Notes: generated by a model from the sequence alone, not told the origin. A stretch of 64,000 nucleotides of DNA from Gordionus sp. m RMFG-2023 (GCF_954871325.1 NC_088775.1:74129561-74193560), one strand, 5' to 3'; shown: positions 44,601 to 53,286, counted from the first letter of the stretch. Numbers and translations are program-made.

Positions 44601-47600
44601 AATTGAATTTTTAAGACAAAAATTTACTGTATATTTTAGAAAACTATTACACAATTGATTACATCAATCAAAATTGAGATGAAAGATGGGAAATTAAAGA
44701 CTATCGATAATAGCTTTATTATCCGTGCCAATAAAGATATATTCGATATTAAAGGAGATCATCATGTTTTAGACATTATTATAAAGGATTGTGGAAGTAA
44801 TTTTTAGTTTATAATTAAGGTAAACTAATATATAATATATTTTTAAAATAACAGACATCACTAGTTCCTCATCAAGTATTTCATAATAATATTTATTTTA
44901 TATTAATTTATTTATTTCATAAATTAGTTGCTAAAATAATATTTTAAAGTATTAAAACTTTATAATAAAATTTGATACGAAATTAAAATATTTTTATACA
45001 ATAAAATTGTCAACTAAATATTATATTGTGAAAATAAGTTAAATAAATCAAAAGGCTAATTTACCTTATTTAATTTTGAAATTTTTTATTTCCATCTATA
45101 TATCCGTGTTAATTTTTAAATTTACCTATGATGCTTATTGATATGACTGAAAAGATATATCTATTTATATATAATTAAATCTAAATTTATATTTGAATTA
45201 TTTCCTTTTATAAGTAATTACCCCCACCACAACCGGATCGCCATTTAATACAACATCATCTCAAACGACACCATCTGGACAAACCACTCCATCTAGACAA
45301 ACCACTCCATCAGGTCAAACTACTCCATCTGGACAAACCACTCCATCTGGTCAAACCACTCCATCTGGACAAACTACTCCATCTGGACAAACAACTCCTT
45401 CTGGACAAACTACTCCATCTGGGCAAACTACTCCATCAGGTCAAACGACACCATCTGGTCAAACCACTCCATCTGGACAAACTACTCCATCTAAACAAAC
45501 CACTCCTTCCGGACAAACTACTCCATCTGGACAAACCACTCCTTCTGGACAAACCACTCCATCAGGTCAAACGACACCATCTGGACAAACCACTCCATCT
45601 GGACAAACCACTCCTTCTGGACAAACCACTCCATCAGGTCAAACTACTCCATCTGGACAAACCACTCCATCTGGTCAAACCACTCCATCTGGACAAACTA
45701 CTTCATCTAAACAAACCACTCCTTCTGGACAAACTACTCCAGGACAAACTACTCCATCTGGACAAACCACTCCTTCTGGACAAACCACTCCTTCTGGACA
45801 AACCACTCCTTCTGGACGAACCACTCCTTCTGGACAAACTACTCCATCTGGACAAACTACTCCTTCTGGACAAACTACTCCATCAGGACAAACTACTCCT
45901 TCTGGAAAAACCACTCCATCAGGTCAAACTACTCCATCTGGACAAACCACTCCATCTGGACAAACTACTCCATCTAAACAAACCACTCCTTCTGGTTTTA
46001 CATTTTCTGCTTCTTCACCTTCCACAACTAGACAGGATTTAAGTATTTTGTTATTAAAACTGTTCCAATATTTAATGGTTTTAATTAGGCGATGTCACAA
46101 TAATAGGATGTCCAGAAAACGAAAATGACACTGGTTTTAACAAAAAAATTCATTTACAATATCTATTTTTTTTCTTTTTTTATAGCTAAAAACGATACAA
46201 TGGATATTGGAGGTAATATTTTAAAATCATAACATGTTTTATACGTATCTAATCTATCTTAAATTTAAAGCAATTTGCTACATTGTCCAAACTGCTGGAT
46301 ATTATGACATTCGTGAACGGCTTAATTTACCAAAGTTGATATCAATTTTTTTATAATATTAATTTTAGACTTTTATTAGGGAAGCCATATTCAAAACCAA
46401 AACATATCTTGCCAAGGAAAATGATAATGTTCTATGGAAATTAGATGGCAAAAATATATTTAACAAAGATAATGATAATTTAAGGACAGCATTTGATTCA
46501 AATACAGTTCAAGATATTTCTAATGCTAAAAAATACTTTAATATCGCCTTTAAAGCCAAGAGTGATGTAATGATTTTCTAAATATAATCATATTTTTCCA
46601 ATTATTGTGAAATAATAAAGAGCTTAAAACAATTTATTATTTTTAATTTATTTAGATCAAAATGATAATAACACCTATGACTAGATTACAAAAATTCTGT
46701 GGATTACACTTTGGAGTTAACGATGTTAATAGTAGATGTTATAACCTATCAATATCTCACTCTACGTTGGATAAGGTTTTAAAAGTTTTTTATACATTAT
46801 TTAAATCTAGTTTCAGCTGGCAGTAGCCCAAAAAAACGATCATATATCTATTGACGAATATTATCATGATTCGGTTATAAGAAAGGCTATTAAGAAGACC
46901 TTTATAAATGAAATCCAATTCGAAAGTGCCATATTTACCCCTATTAGTCCAGGAATTCATACCCTTGAGATTCAACTCCAAAATTGTTCAGAACGTATAA
47001 TTTAAATTGATATTGAAGTAAATTTATTCCATCAATTATATTAGAATGTCACGATGATGATATTTCAAGCAATTATACCTTACCTGACCATACTCGGGAA
47101 AATAACAAAAGTATTAAATAAGCTACATTCATTTCTAATCAAATCAATTTTTTAAAGCTCTCTATCTCGAACACAAGTGTATCTGCGAACTTGTTCAAGA
47201 ACCAGGAATTTATAATATTATCAATTATGATTCTAACATCACTAAATTAGAGTATTATTTATGATGTTAGGATTTATATTTTAATATTTTTTTACAATTA
47301 GAAATGTTAAATTATTCCCAGAAATAGATGGTATTAGCGCTAAATTTGTTGCTAATTTCCAACCTATTCAAGAAGCTTCAAGAATAGTCTATCATTTATT
47401 TACAGATCTTGAAAAAACATATTTGGAACGATTAGTAAATATACCGCAATATAAAATAGCAGTTAACGCCGACGTATATAAATTTTAAATTAATATTTAA
47501 AATTTATTTATCTCTTCAAAGGTAAAATTAAATGTTATAACTAAGAAACCTTCCGAATATACATCAATATATATAAGTGATCTAGCTAACAAAAATATCA

Positions 47601-47862
47601 AGTTAATTGACTCTCGCGAATATCCAAACGTAACAAGAAACTTAAAATGAACTGTTTTAAACTATAATTTATATAGATGACCATATCACAAAGTAGATCT
47701 GGAGTGAGCATGAATTATATCACTGATAGTGGTATTGATAAATTTGCTTATTTCAAAAATTTCGTGATAACCGAAGTGAGGATACCCGAAGGAGTTGAAT
47801 CCATACATTATTTTGAAGATGCTCACATGGTTGTATCTAAATATATAAGGCAGTGCGAATAG
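1..47862 (+). CDS. Giant modular mucin-like protein gene (5' incomplete), about 114 exons in window
   Basis: Seen: Thr/Ser/Pro-rich hexapeptide exons alternate with a 183-residue cysteine domain split over five short exons. Frame begins at base 2. Mucin exons: 2-1568, 2700-4244, 5376-7349, 8546-9280, 10476-12252, 13384-15198, 16330-18213, 19410-20144, 21340-23118, 24250-25974, 27106-28971, 30168-30884, 32080-33837, 34969-36657, 37789-39462, 40594-41544, 42738-44084, 45215-46042. After each mucin-exon end E (modules 1-17) the domain exons lie at E+54..135, E+180..354, E+401..514, E+557..713 and E+772..792, with phases 1,2,0,0,1,1; B-type modules shift by -1 from the third exon, and module 16 by -3 throughout. 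Eleven unique exons follow (46089-47862). Every junction is GT-AG and in phase except inside module 5. Known: such hexapeptides are typical O-glycosylation substrates. Inferred: a secreted, heavily glycosylated polymer (mucus, coat or adhesive). No signal peptide is visible because the 5' end is missing, and the C-terminus shows no membrane segment. The family is not recognised. Confidence 0.88.
2700..5375 (+). repeat. Module 2 (type A, short)
   Basis: Mucin exon 2700-4244 opens with a non-repeat leader (I-I-T-P-T-T-T-G-S-P-F-N-T-T-S-S) before the hexapeptides, as in every later module. One Arg/His block lies near 3695-3862. Domain exons: 4298-4379, 4424-4598, 4645-4758, 4801-4957, 5016-5036. 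Last intron 5037-5375 (339 nt). Confidence 0.87.
5376..8545 (+). repeat. Module 3 (type A, long last intron)
   Basis: Mucin exon 5376-7349 is the longest in the window (1974 nt), with an Arg/His block near 6870-7023. Domain exons: 7403-7484, 7529-7703, 7750-7863, 7906-8062, 8121-8141. The A-long markers are CTLV instead of CTIV in exon d and KLET instead of KLKT in exon e. Last intron 8142-8545 is 404 nt, with an extra segment of about 65 nt. Confidence 0.87.
8546..10475 (+). repeat. Module 4 (type B, long)
   Basis: The mucin exon 8546-9280 is short (735 nt) and has only one RHTTPS unit near 8811. Domain exons: 9334-9415, 9460-9634, 9680-9793, 9836-9992, 10051-10071. Type B differs at the end of exon c (KDFYLTFSILYYLKIKFDIS) and throughout exon d (VILVTKDFTDYSKKAYC), but keeps all exon lengths and the seven Cys. 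Last intron 10072-10475. Confidence 0.87.
10476..13383 (+). repeat. Module 5 (type A, short) with a frame break in its mucin exon
   Basis: Mucin exon 10476-12252 has Arg/His blocks near 10841-10968 and 11592-11783. At 11141-11150 (ccattctgga) the 18-bp register is lost: relative to sister modules 9 and 13 about 35 bp are missing, so the exon is not a whole number of codons. The shifted frame stays open to the exon end but joins the next exon out of phase. Domain exons: 12306-12387, 12432-12606, 12653-12766, 12809-12965, 13024-13044. Last intron 13045-13383. Confidence 0.85.
13384..16329 (+). repeat. Module 6 (type A, short)
   Basis: Mucin exon 13384-15198 has an Arg/His block near 14521-14693. 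Domain exons: 15252-15333, 15378-15552, 15599-15712, 15755-15911, 15970-15990. Last intron 15991-16329 (339 nt). All phases agree with module 1. Confidence 0.87.
16330..19409 (+). repeat. Module 7 (type A, long)
   Basis: Mucin exon 16330-18213 has an Arg/His block near 17788-17925. Domain exons: 18267-18348, 18393-18567, 18614-18727, 18770-18926, 18985-19005, carrying the A-long markers CTLV and KLET. Last intron 19006-19409 (404 nt). Counterpart of modules 3 and 11. Confidence 0.87.
19410..21339 (+). repeat. Module 8 (type B, long)
   Basis: Short mucin exon 19410-20144 (735 nt, the same length as in module 4). Domain exons: 20198-20279, 20324-20498, 20544-20657, 20700-20856, 20915-20935. 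Last intron 20936-21339 (404 nt). Appears identical by eye to module 4 over long stretches. Confidence 0.87.
21340..24249 (+). repeat. Module 9 (type A, short)
   Basis: Mucin exon 21340-23118 has two Arg/His blocks (about 21705-21859 and 22568-22757). It is the in-frame counterpart of module 5. Domain exons: 23172-23253, 23298-23472, 23519-23632, 23675-23831, 23890-23910. Last intron 23911-24249. Confidence 0.87.
24250..27105 (+). repeat. Module 10 (type A, short)
   Basis: Mucin exon 24250-25974 has an Arg/His block near 25300-25468. It is 90 nt (five repeat units) shorter than its counterpart, module 6. Domain exons: 26028-26109, 26154-26328, 26375-26488, 26531-26687, 26746-26766. Last intron 26767-27105. 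Confidence 0.87.
27106..30167 (+). repeat. Module 11 (type A, long)
   Basis: Mucin exon 27106-28971 has an Arg/His block near 28563-28700. It is 18 nt (one unit) shorter than in module 7. Domain exons: 29025-29106, 29151-29325, 29372-29485, 29528-29684, 29743-29763, with CTLV and KLET. Last intron 29764-30167 (404 nt). Confidence 0.87.
30168..32079 (+). repeat. Module 12 (type B, long)
   Basis: Mucin exon 30168-30884 (717 nt) is exactly one 18-bp unit shorter than modules 4 and 8. Domain exons: 30938-31019, 31064-31238, 31284-31397, 31440-31596, 31655-31675. Last intron 31676-32079 (404 nt). Confidence 0.87.
32080..34968 (+). repeat. Module 13 (type A, short)
   Basis: Mucin exon 32080-33837 has Arg/His blocks near 32445-32599 and 33288-33474, and one unit lacking a TCT codon near 32677. 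Domain exons: 33891-33972, 34017-34191, 34238-34351, 34394-34550, 34609-34629. Last intron 34630-34968. Confidence 0.87.
34969..37788 (+). repeat. Module 14 (type A, short), hybrid mucin exon
   Basis: Mucin exon 34969-36657 starts like modules 6 and 10 but from about 36060 onward follows the 3' half of modules 9 and 13 (Arg/His block near 36090-36275, then a Lys-bearing unit and a Glu-bearing unit). This suggests unequal recombination inside the minisatellite. Domain exons: 36711-36792, 36837-37011, 37058-37171, 37214-37370, 37429-37449. Last intron 37450-37788. Confidence 0.85.
37789..40593 (+). repeat. Module 15 (type A, short), tandem copy of module 14
   Basis: Mucin exon 37789-39462 matches module 14 almost base for base. 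A distinctive in-frame change near 39150 gives Q-I-L-T-P-S. Arg/His block near 38910-39095. Domain exons: 39516-39597, 39642-39816, 39863-39976, 40019-40175, 40234-40254. Last intron 40255-40593. Confidence 0.86.
40594..42737 (+). repeat. Module 16 (type A recombinant, long)
   Basis: Mucin exon 40594-41544 is short (951 nt) and lacks any Arg/His block. The first domain intron is 3 nt shorter than elsewhere. Domain exons: 41595-41676, 41721-41895, 41942-42055, 42098-42254, 42313-42333. Exon d has the A-short marker CTIV but exon e has the A-long marker KLET, and the last intron 42334-42737 is the 404-nt form, which places a recombination point between them. Confidence 0.85.
42738..45214 (+). 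repeat. Module 17 (type B recombinant, short)
   Basis: Mucin exon 42738-44084 has the longest Arg/His stretch (about 43537-43797), with several Glu units interspersed. It ends with a Gly instead of the usual Arg before Q-T-T-T-C. Domain exons: 44138-44219, 44264-44438, 44484-44597, 44640-44796, 44855-44875. Type B domain, but last intron 44876-45214 is the 339-nt form otherwise found with type A. Confidence 0.85.
45215..46042 (+). CDS. Last mucin exon of the giant gene
   Basis: Part of the same gene. The exon starts with the usual leader and hexapeptides, then leaves the repeat at about 45990 into unique sequence (F-T-F-S-A-S-S-P-S-T-T-R-Q-D-L), ending phase 1 before a gt donor at 46043. It marks the 3' edge of the array. 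No Arg/His block. Confidence 0.86.
46089..46994 (+). CDS. Diverged cysteine domain 18 (unique exons)
   Basis: Exons 46089-46133, 46186-46212, 46271-46334, 46380-46566, 46656-46775, 46817-46994, all in phase. Homology with the repeated domain is visible: C-Y-I-V-x3-G-Y-Y-D-I here against C-D-L-V-x3-G-N-Y-S-L there, and KKYFNIAFKAKSD against YLKLKFDISFKAESN. Three introns sit at equivalent places with the same phases (2, 0, 0). The section ends ...I-Q-L-Q-N-C, matching I-I-I-K-D-C of the modules. For the 46335-46379 intron I used the second AG (46378-46379) because the first leads to a stop. Confidence 0.8.
47045..47862 (+). CDS. Diverged cysteine domain 19 and C-terminus
   Basis: Exons 47045-47110, 47158-47251, 47302-47473, 47522-47629, 47677-47862. 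The exon ending at 47629 was cut at the gtaacaag donor because reading on meets a stop. The core C-E-L-V-x3-G-I-Y-N-I repeats the motif of the other domains, and the intron phases 2, 0, 0 recur. The final exon ends ...Y-I-R-Q-C-E then TAG, with no hydrophobic tail or GPI-like end. The terminal position suggests a cap or assembly domain, but this is inference. Confidence 0.78.
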
Positions 47863-49804
47863 AAATTTAATTTTAAATATCAAATTAGATCGGTAACACG
47901 ATAATTATTTTCTATCTTTATTTATTGTAATGGATATATTAACGCTAATGATTTAACCAACATAATTTAATGATAATTATATTTTTAATTTTAATTTTAT
48001 AATAATTTATAACAAGTGCAACATTTAATCCGGTGGTGAATTATTCATGTACTAATCAATGAATCAATTTAATTATTAATAAATAATGAATCATTTTTAT
48101 ATTTATTTAATAATTTATATGGGTAAAAATTTATTTAAAATAAAGGTATATATTGCAATCATAACTTGCATCTTTGTTTTAGACTCGTGTATTATTCAAA
48201 ATTATTTTTTATTTTCAAAAAAAAGCTAATTTAAAAAAAATCTATATTTTTATAGCATTTTATTATTTAAAATATTCATGCCATTATCATTTTTTTAAAT
48301 TCTGGAGGATTGATAATATCAGATAGGTGATTTTGATTAATTTGATAGTTGATTCCAAACATATTCTTTCTTTTTTTTTTATTTTCCGATTTTTTCATAC
48401 GTTTTCTACACAATTTCAGAGCTTAATATGCAATTTATTAATCAATGCCCTCACTTGAATTTACCATTTTTTTTTATACATGAATAAGATATAACATGTC
48501 GCATCATTTGGTGGCTTATGGCAACTCTGTAAGATATTGTTAGGAATCCGAATAGATTATACTTCCAGCTACTAAAGACCATTAACAATGTTCATTCTAA
48601 AGTAGTTCAGCATACTCCAGGGAAAGGGGAGGGCGTTGTTATTATTTTTAATAGGACTTATGTCTGGATGAATTAATATAGGAAATTATCATGCGTAACT
48701 GGGTCCTACCAAATTGTCAAGGCGACATTTAAGTTGGTCAATAGGAGTTATGAAAATAGACGCTATACAAATAAATTAAAATAAGACTATTTAACTATAT
48801 AAATCCGACCAACCACTCATCTTAGATGATTTTAAGAGATAAACGCCTATTAAATTCAGTTAGATTTACATTTAGGTATATTTCATATTTAAAATAGAAG
48901 AGAATCTAAAAATATAAAACATTTCAGGGAAAAATTAAAAAGGTTAATTCTCTTATGGTAGTGCTTCTAAAATATCGGATATAGAAAGCTAATAAACCGT
49001 TTAAAACAATTGCTCATAAAATACATAGAATATATCAAAAAGTTAAGAAGAATACTAGCGCTAAATTGTTTTTTGCTTATGGTTTTAAAACTTGAACTAC
49101 TTGGTGTTGAGTTGAGAAAAAAATTCTTAGATTTATATTTTCGTTCCATTATCAAAATATAGTAGTTATTTAATTCTAAGAAGGATTTTGCCAAAGGTTC
49201 ATAGGACTTAGAGGATTAACTAAATGACAGAATACTGCCTCCTGTAGGTTCTGATCTATGTAATACAAATGTAAAACAAATTTTCTTCGGTTTTTTTGAA
49301 TTTTAGCCTGATCAAATTTGTAAATATACAGTATACATATTTAAAGAAAGCTTGAAATATTTGCTGCTTTTTAGCCTTGATAAATTTTTTAACGGATAGA
49401 TTTCAATATATAATTAACTAATACCTTTTTCGTAAAAATATTTTTTAGACTTGCTATAAGCTCTAGAGGAAGAGATAGCATTTGTATTATATTTTTGGAT
49501 GTTCTATATCAATATATAAAATATCTTATAAATTAAGCAGTAAAATATGCAAATTAAATATAAAAATTTTAGGACATCATCATTTCACCACTCATACATT
49601 ATATAAATTTGATTTCACCAATTCTTTTATTATTTCATAATTAAAACTTTTTTTAGATTTTATATAACTCTTCTATGAAGTCCATAAGTTTAATTTTATT
49701 TAAAGTATTATTAAAAATATATAAATCACTTAAAATCTGTTTTAGCAACAATAACATCTATTGTTTTAATAGTAATATTATATTCCTCATATTGATAATT
49801 GTTA
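47863..49804. other. AT-rich non-coding stretch
   Basis: Probably the 3' UTR of the giant gene followed by intergenic DNA. Short open frames (for example 48967-49194 -, 49675-49902 +) have no recognisable motif, and their composition looks like random AT-rich DNA. I see no RNA gene or repeat here. Confidence 0.6.
48078..48083 (+). promoter_or_regulatory. Possible polyadenylation signal AATAAA
   Basis: First clean AATAAA after the stop of the giant gene that I noticed, about 215 nt downstream. In DNA this AT-rich the hexamer is common by chance, so the call is weak. Confidence 0.3.
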
Positions 49805-49830
49805 TGTTCTATCTCCCCACTTGTCCCGTA
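49805..49830 (+). repeat. Left LTR, first piece (before the hAT insertion)
   Basis: The sequence from TGTTCTATCTCC to GTCCCGTA reappears inverted at 54294-54319. The LTR resumes at 53295 beyond the hAT element. Confidence 0.8.
49823..49830. repeat. 8-bp target-site duplication GTCCCGTA (left copy)
   Basis: Identical to 53287-53294. An 8-bp duplication is the hallmark of hAT insertion, and the right LTR (54294-54301) shows the empty site with a single copy. Confidence 0.9.
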
Positions 49831-50036
49831 CAGGGCAGTAGCCAGGAATTTTCACTTAGGGGGGCCAAGTGCTTACTTGGGGGGGGGGCACTATTTTTTT
49901 AAAATCAAACAAATAATTACGCATTCATAGAAATTTTTTCCTATTTTTATTAAAAATTTAATAACAAAATAATACTATAATATAAATATACAAAACAAAA
50001 TAATACTATAATATGCATATACAAAACAAAATATTA

Positions 50037-52509
50037 CTATAATAGATTACGGCGATTTTTATTTTTAAATTTTAATATAAATGAACTAAAAGATAAATTC
50101 TGCGTGATTCTTTTTTCATACGCCATAAATACTAAATTTTGTTTACGTTTATAGACTCTACTGCTCAATAAAACTCTCTTTAATGTAGAGAACGAGGCCT
50201 CACAATGGCCGTTGATATCCCAATGATTAGCGCTGCTGAGTAGCATTTATATAATTCTTTAAATGCATGATTTTATTTTTTTTATACATAATATGTAAGA
50301 TATTTTCAAAATTATGATTTTCTTTAGCTTCCGAAGCTAGCAATCCTTTTGCTATCTTGATTTCATGATGCAGTGTTTCCATATTTAAGTTTAACAGGGA
50401 TTTTAATGGGGCCATTTTATCTGATAAAAAATAATCAGGGTCAAGGGGGGACAATGTATTAAAAGATGAAAAAAGATTAAAATCATCTTCTGTAAATCGG
50501 TCTAAAAAACGATCCACAAAGTTATCTATAATTTCATAATATATCCTTTTTAAAGAACTCCATTCCTACTGATTGTAGATACTTATTTCGTGGATCTATT
50601 GTAATTAATATCTCATAAATTATGATGGCTAATATAATGTAATTTATATTAATACATTGAGATAAAAGACCAGAGGCTTCGACTGAATCATGAATTGAAA
50701 CCTCAGAATTAAGAGTTCTATTAGAAAAGTAAAATAATACTTCATCAATAACCTCAAAATTCTCATAAATAATGCGAGATGTTTCCAAATGACCAGTCCA
50801 TTTCTGGTCTGAAAGTCTCTTAAGGGTGTGGCCTGTATATTTACAGGATACGTTAAAACGCCTGAAAAAATTATACAATGCATTGATAAATTAAAAAAAT
50901 TAGAAATAATAACAATATTATTATATCAATTTTGAACCACAAGATGCAACTTGTGGTTGTAGCAATGTATAAAAGGAACATTTTTATTAATTTTTTTTTG
51001 AAGAAGTGTTTGCACTCCTCCATTTCGGCCAGACATAACGTTTGCACCATCATATGCCTGGCTTATTATATTAGCTGAATTAATATTTAGATCATTAAGT
51101 TGCTTTAAAATGCAATCTGTAATACTTTCAGCAGAAAGTCACTCTAAATTAATGATTCCTATTAAATTTTCTTGGATTTCTCCAGAAAAAATATAGCGAA
51201 TTATTATGCTTAGGTTTTCACAACCTAAAACATCTTTTGTCTCATCAGCCTTAAGACAAAAAAAAAGGCATCTCGCTTTTATTATATTTGTCTGAAATAT
51301 GTTCAAGCACCATATCTGCCATAATGGATATTACTTCGTTTTGAATCTGTGGTGATGTATACTGGGCATTTTGGGGTATAAATTTTATAATTTTATTTAA
51401 TTCAGGGTCATTTTGGATGGTGTAGGAAAACATTGCTATAAATAGCCCAGAAGAATAAATTATGTTTTCATCTTTTGCAGCATCCGTAATATTTGTTAAA
51501 CCAGTTCCACGGAAAGGTAGCTCTTGTATGCTAAGAAATAGCATCAAATCAAATATTGATTTAATATAATATTGATTACGATTAATTTGATCACCTCCCA
51601 ACATTTTAGTTATTTCTGTACCTTTGTTTATATTTTGATTTTTATCATGCCATATTGTAATTGAATTTAAATGAGCTTTTGAGCTCTCGTGTTTTAGCAG
51701 TCCTTTCTTGGCAGCTAACGCATTTTTCCAATTTCTGAATCCCGTTTATCTAAATTCATCACTTGGATTACACAAGTATTTCCTACATGGAAAACAAAAG
51801 GCAGCGTCAGCTTCTACACTATACTCCAACCAGTCTCGACCTCTATACCAAGATTTTTGAAATGATCTTTGCCTTCCATGGATATCTTTTTTCGCGTAAT
51901 TGTTTAATTTGATTTGATTTTGTTTATTCTGGCCAAGGTCACCTGGGATTTGAATTGAACCATTAGAGGACTTTTTTGACACTAAAAATATTATAATTAA
52001 TAAATTGTAATGAAGGAAAGGGTCATAAATAATAATGGTCATCAGGATGGGCGAAGGAAGGGCATGCTGAAAATGAACAAACACAAAATTTTCTTGTATT
52101 TAAGATACAAGTATTTGCTATACTGTAGTGCCCAATCATGATGAAGATTATCAGTAAAGTTGATCAGTGAAATTATAGATATTCAGTATTAAAAACTAGA
52201 AAAAGTCATAAACATTATATCTTTAAAGATTAACAAAAAAATATAATATTTTTATATTTATAAATCAATTACTAGTTGCCTCTTGACAATGAGAAACTGA
52301 GCTGCTAGATGAATATGATTGAGACTCTTCTTCGCCTTTATTTGTTTTAAAATCAAATGTAATAATGAAACACCATAATCCCCTACTCCTATTGATATTG
52401 TCAAAAATATATAAATAGAAAAATTTGGGTTAAATTTTAAACTATTTACCATCTTTCTCCTCCTGAGTGTAGTGAGGATCATTTTCTAGATTATTTGCTT
52501 CATTCATAT
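50037..52509 (-). pseudogene. Decayed TTF/DUF4371/hAT-C transposase
   Basis: In order on the - strand: an acidic exon (about 52509-52450, ending D-P-H-Y-T-Q-E-E-K-D); a Ser-rich exon near 52360-52270; the TTF-type zinc finger (51980-51750, with W-Y-R-G-R-D-W-L-E-Y and FCFPCRKYL); a DUF4371-like section (51720-51250, with GFRNWKNAL, KHESSKAH and FRGTG); HCYNHKLHLVVQN near 50960-50920; LKRLSDQKWTGH near 50820-50780; and a hAT dimerisation end (C-E-A-S-F-S-T-L-K-R-V near 50200-50170). Interruptions include an in-frame TAA at 51746-51748, a shift at the T-run near 51260, a stop after VVQN near 50933, and a frame change near 50210. It is not functional as it stands. Confidence 0.8.
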
Positions 52510-52988
52510 CTTGAAATATGAGTGAATATATTTATTTTAATAATTAAAATTATTATACAAAAATGATAATATTAATAATAAATGTCTGTCTCTTATCTTA
52601 TATAAAATCAATATATTTGAAATAATAATATATAGGTATTGCCCTATATCAATATCATATAAGTCATGAAATAATAATATAAATTTATACTAACTATGAG
52701 AAGAATCAGTTTCTGAAATTTCTGATGTTTTATTTATTAGTAGTTTGTAGAGGTGACGTTGCTTGACATTTGTTTAACTTTAACTTAAAATAAGAGTTAA
52801 TAACTGATTGTTTCTTCATAATTTTAAAATAAACGCTGTTAAATAAAATAACTGGTTATATATTATAATATAAATGTGATACCTATAGAGAATGTTATAC
52901 ACAACAAAAACAAATGAAAAAAAAATGAATGATAATTTAATATTGGGTAAAAATAAAAATAAAACAGGATAGAAAAAAATTTACTAAC

Positions 52989-53137
52989 TAGACATGTTTG
53001 TAGAATAAATATTCAAAATTTATTTTAAAATATAAAAATAATCAATTCTAAATAGACATGTTTTTTGAATATTTTTGAATATTTTTGAATAAATATTCAA
53101 AATTTATAATAAAAATATAAAAATAATCAATTCTAAA
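52989..53137. repeat. Tandem duplication inside the hAT element
   Basis: 52989-53052 and 53053-53137 both start tagacatgtttt/g and end aaaataatcaattctaaa. The second copy also contains three copies of an 11-bp gaatatttttg-like unit. It lies in the untranslated 5' side of the transposon. Confidence 0.7.
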
Positions 53138-53286
53138 AAAAAATTTCAAATTGGGGGGTGGGGGCAGAAAAATTTTTTGGGGCCAAAGATTTTTTCTGGG
53201 GGCCAGGTTTGGGAGCCAAAAAAATTTTTTTTTTGGGGGGGGGGCAGCCCCCCTTCCCCCGGGGTTTCCCCGTGGCTACGGCTCTG

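Larger units (their letters stand above)
32080..45214 (+). repeat. Higher-order repeat copy 4, expanded (modules 13-17), 13,135 bp
   Basis: The order is A-short three times, then an A-type hybrid with the long intron, then B with the short intron. Modules 14 and 15 are near-identical tandem copies about 2.8 kb apart. Modules 16 and 17 combine markers that are separate elsewhere, so this edge of the array looks like the most recently rearranged part. Confidence 0.82.
1..45990 (+). repeat. 18-bp minisatellite blocks encoding Q-T-T-P-S-G
   Basis: The core unit is caaactactccatctgga (18 bp), in 18 blocks separated by the intron-containing domain segments. Variants fall mostly at third codon positions of the + frame (ACT/ACC, CCA/CCT, TCT/TCC/TCA, GGA/GGT/GGG). 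Residue changes cluster at the Gly and Gln positions (to Arg, Lys, Val, Glu, His), while Thr-Thr-Pro-Ser is nearly fixed. This pattern identifies the + strand as coding. Shortened units lack exactly one TCT codon near 6585, 11038, 17465, 28243, 32677 and 45740. Confidence 0.93.
49831..53286 (-). mobile_element. hAT transposon, TTF/ZMYM1-type, 3.46 kb
   Basis: The ends are imperfect terminal inverted repeats: CAGGGCAGTAGCCAGG at the left, and CAGAGCCGTAGCCACGG read inward from the right. Subterminal runs of G or C lie at both ends, and GTCCCGTA is duplicated at each side. The interior carries a decayed transposase on the - strand. It lies inside the left LTR, so it is younger than the LTR pair. 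Confidence 0.9.

Noticed and set aside
1-45990. CRISPR-like regular repeats
   Set aside because: The units are contiguous 18-bp tandem repeats without unique spacers, in an intron-bearing eukaryotic gene.
46134-46185. Reading through from 46089 without the intron
   Set aside because: The frame meets AT-rich sequence without domain similarity, while the spliced exon 46186-46212 keeps phase and leads into the recognisable domain 18.
48967-49194. 75-residue - strand open frame, and 49675-49902 on the + strand
   Set aside because: Low-complexity AT-rich translations; the second runs into the hAT terminus.
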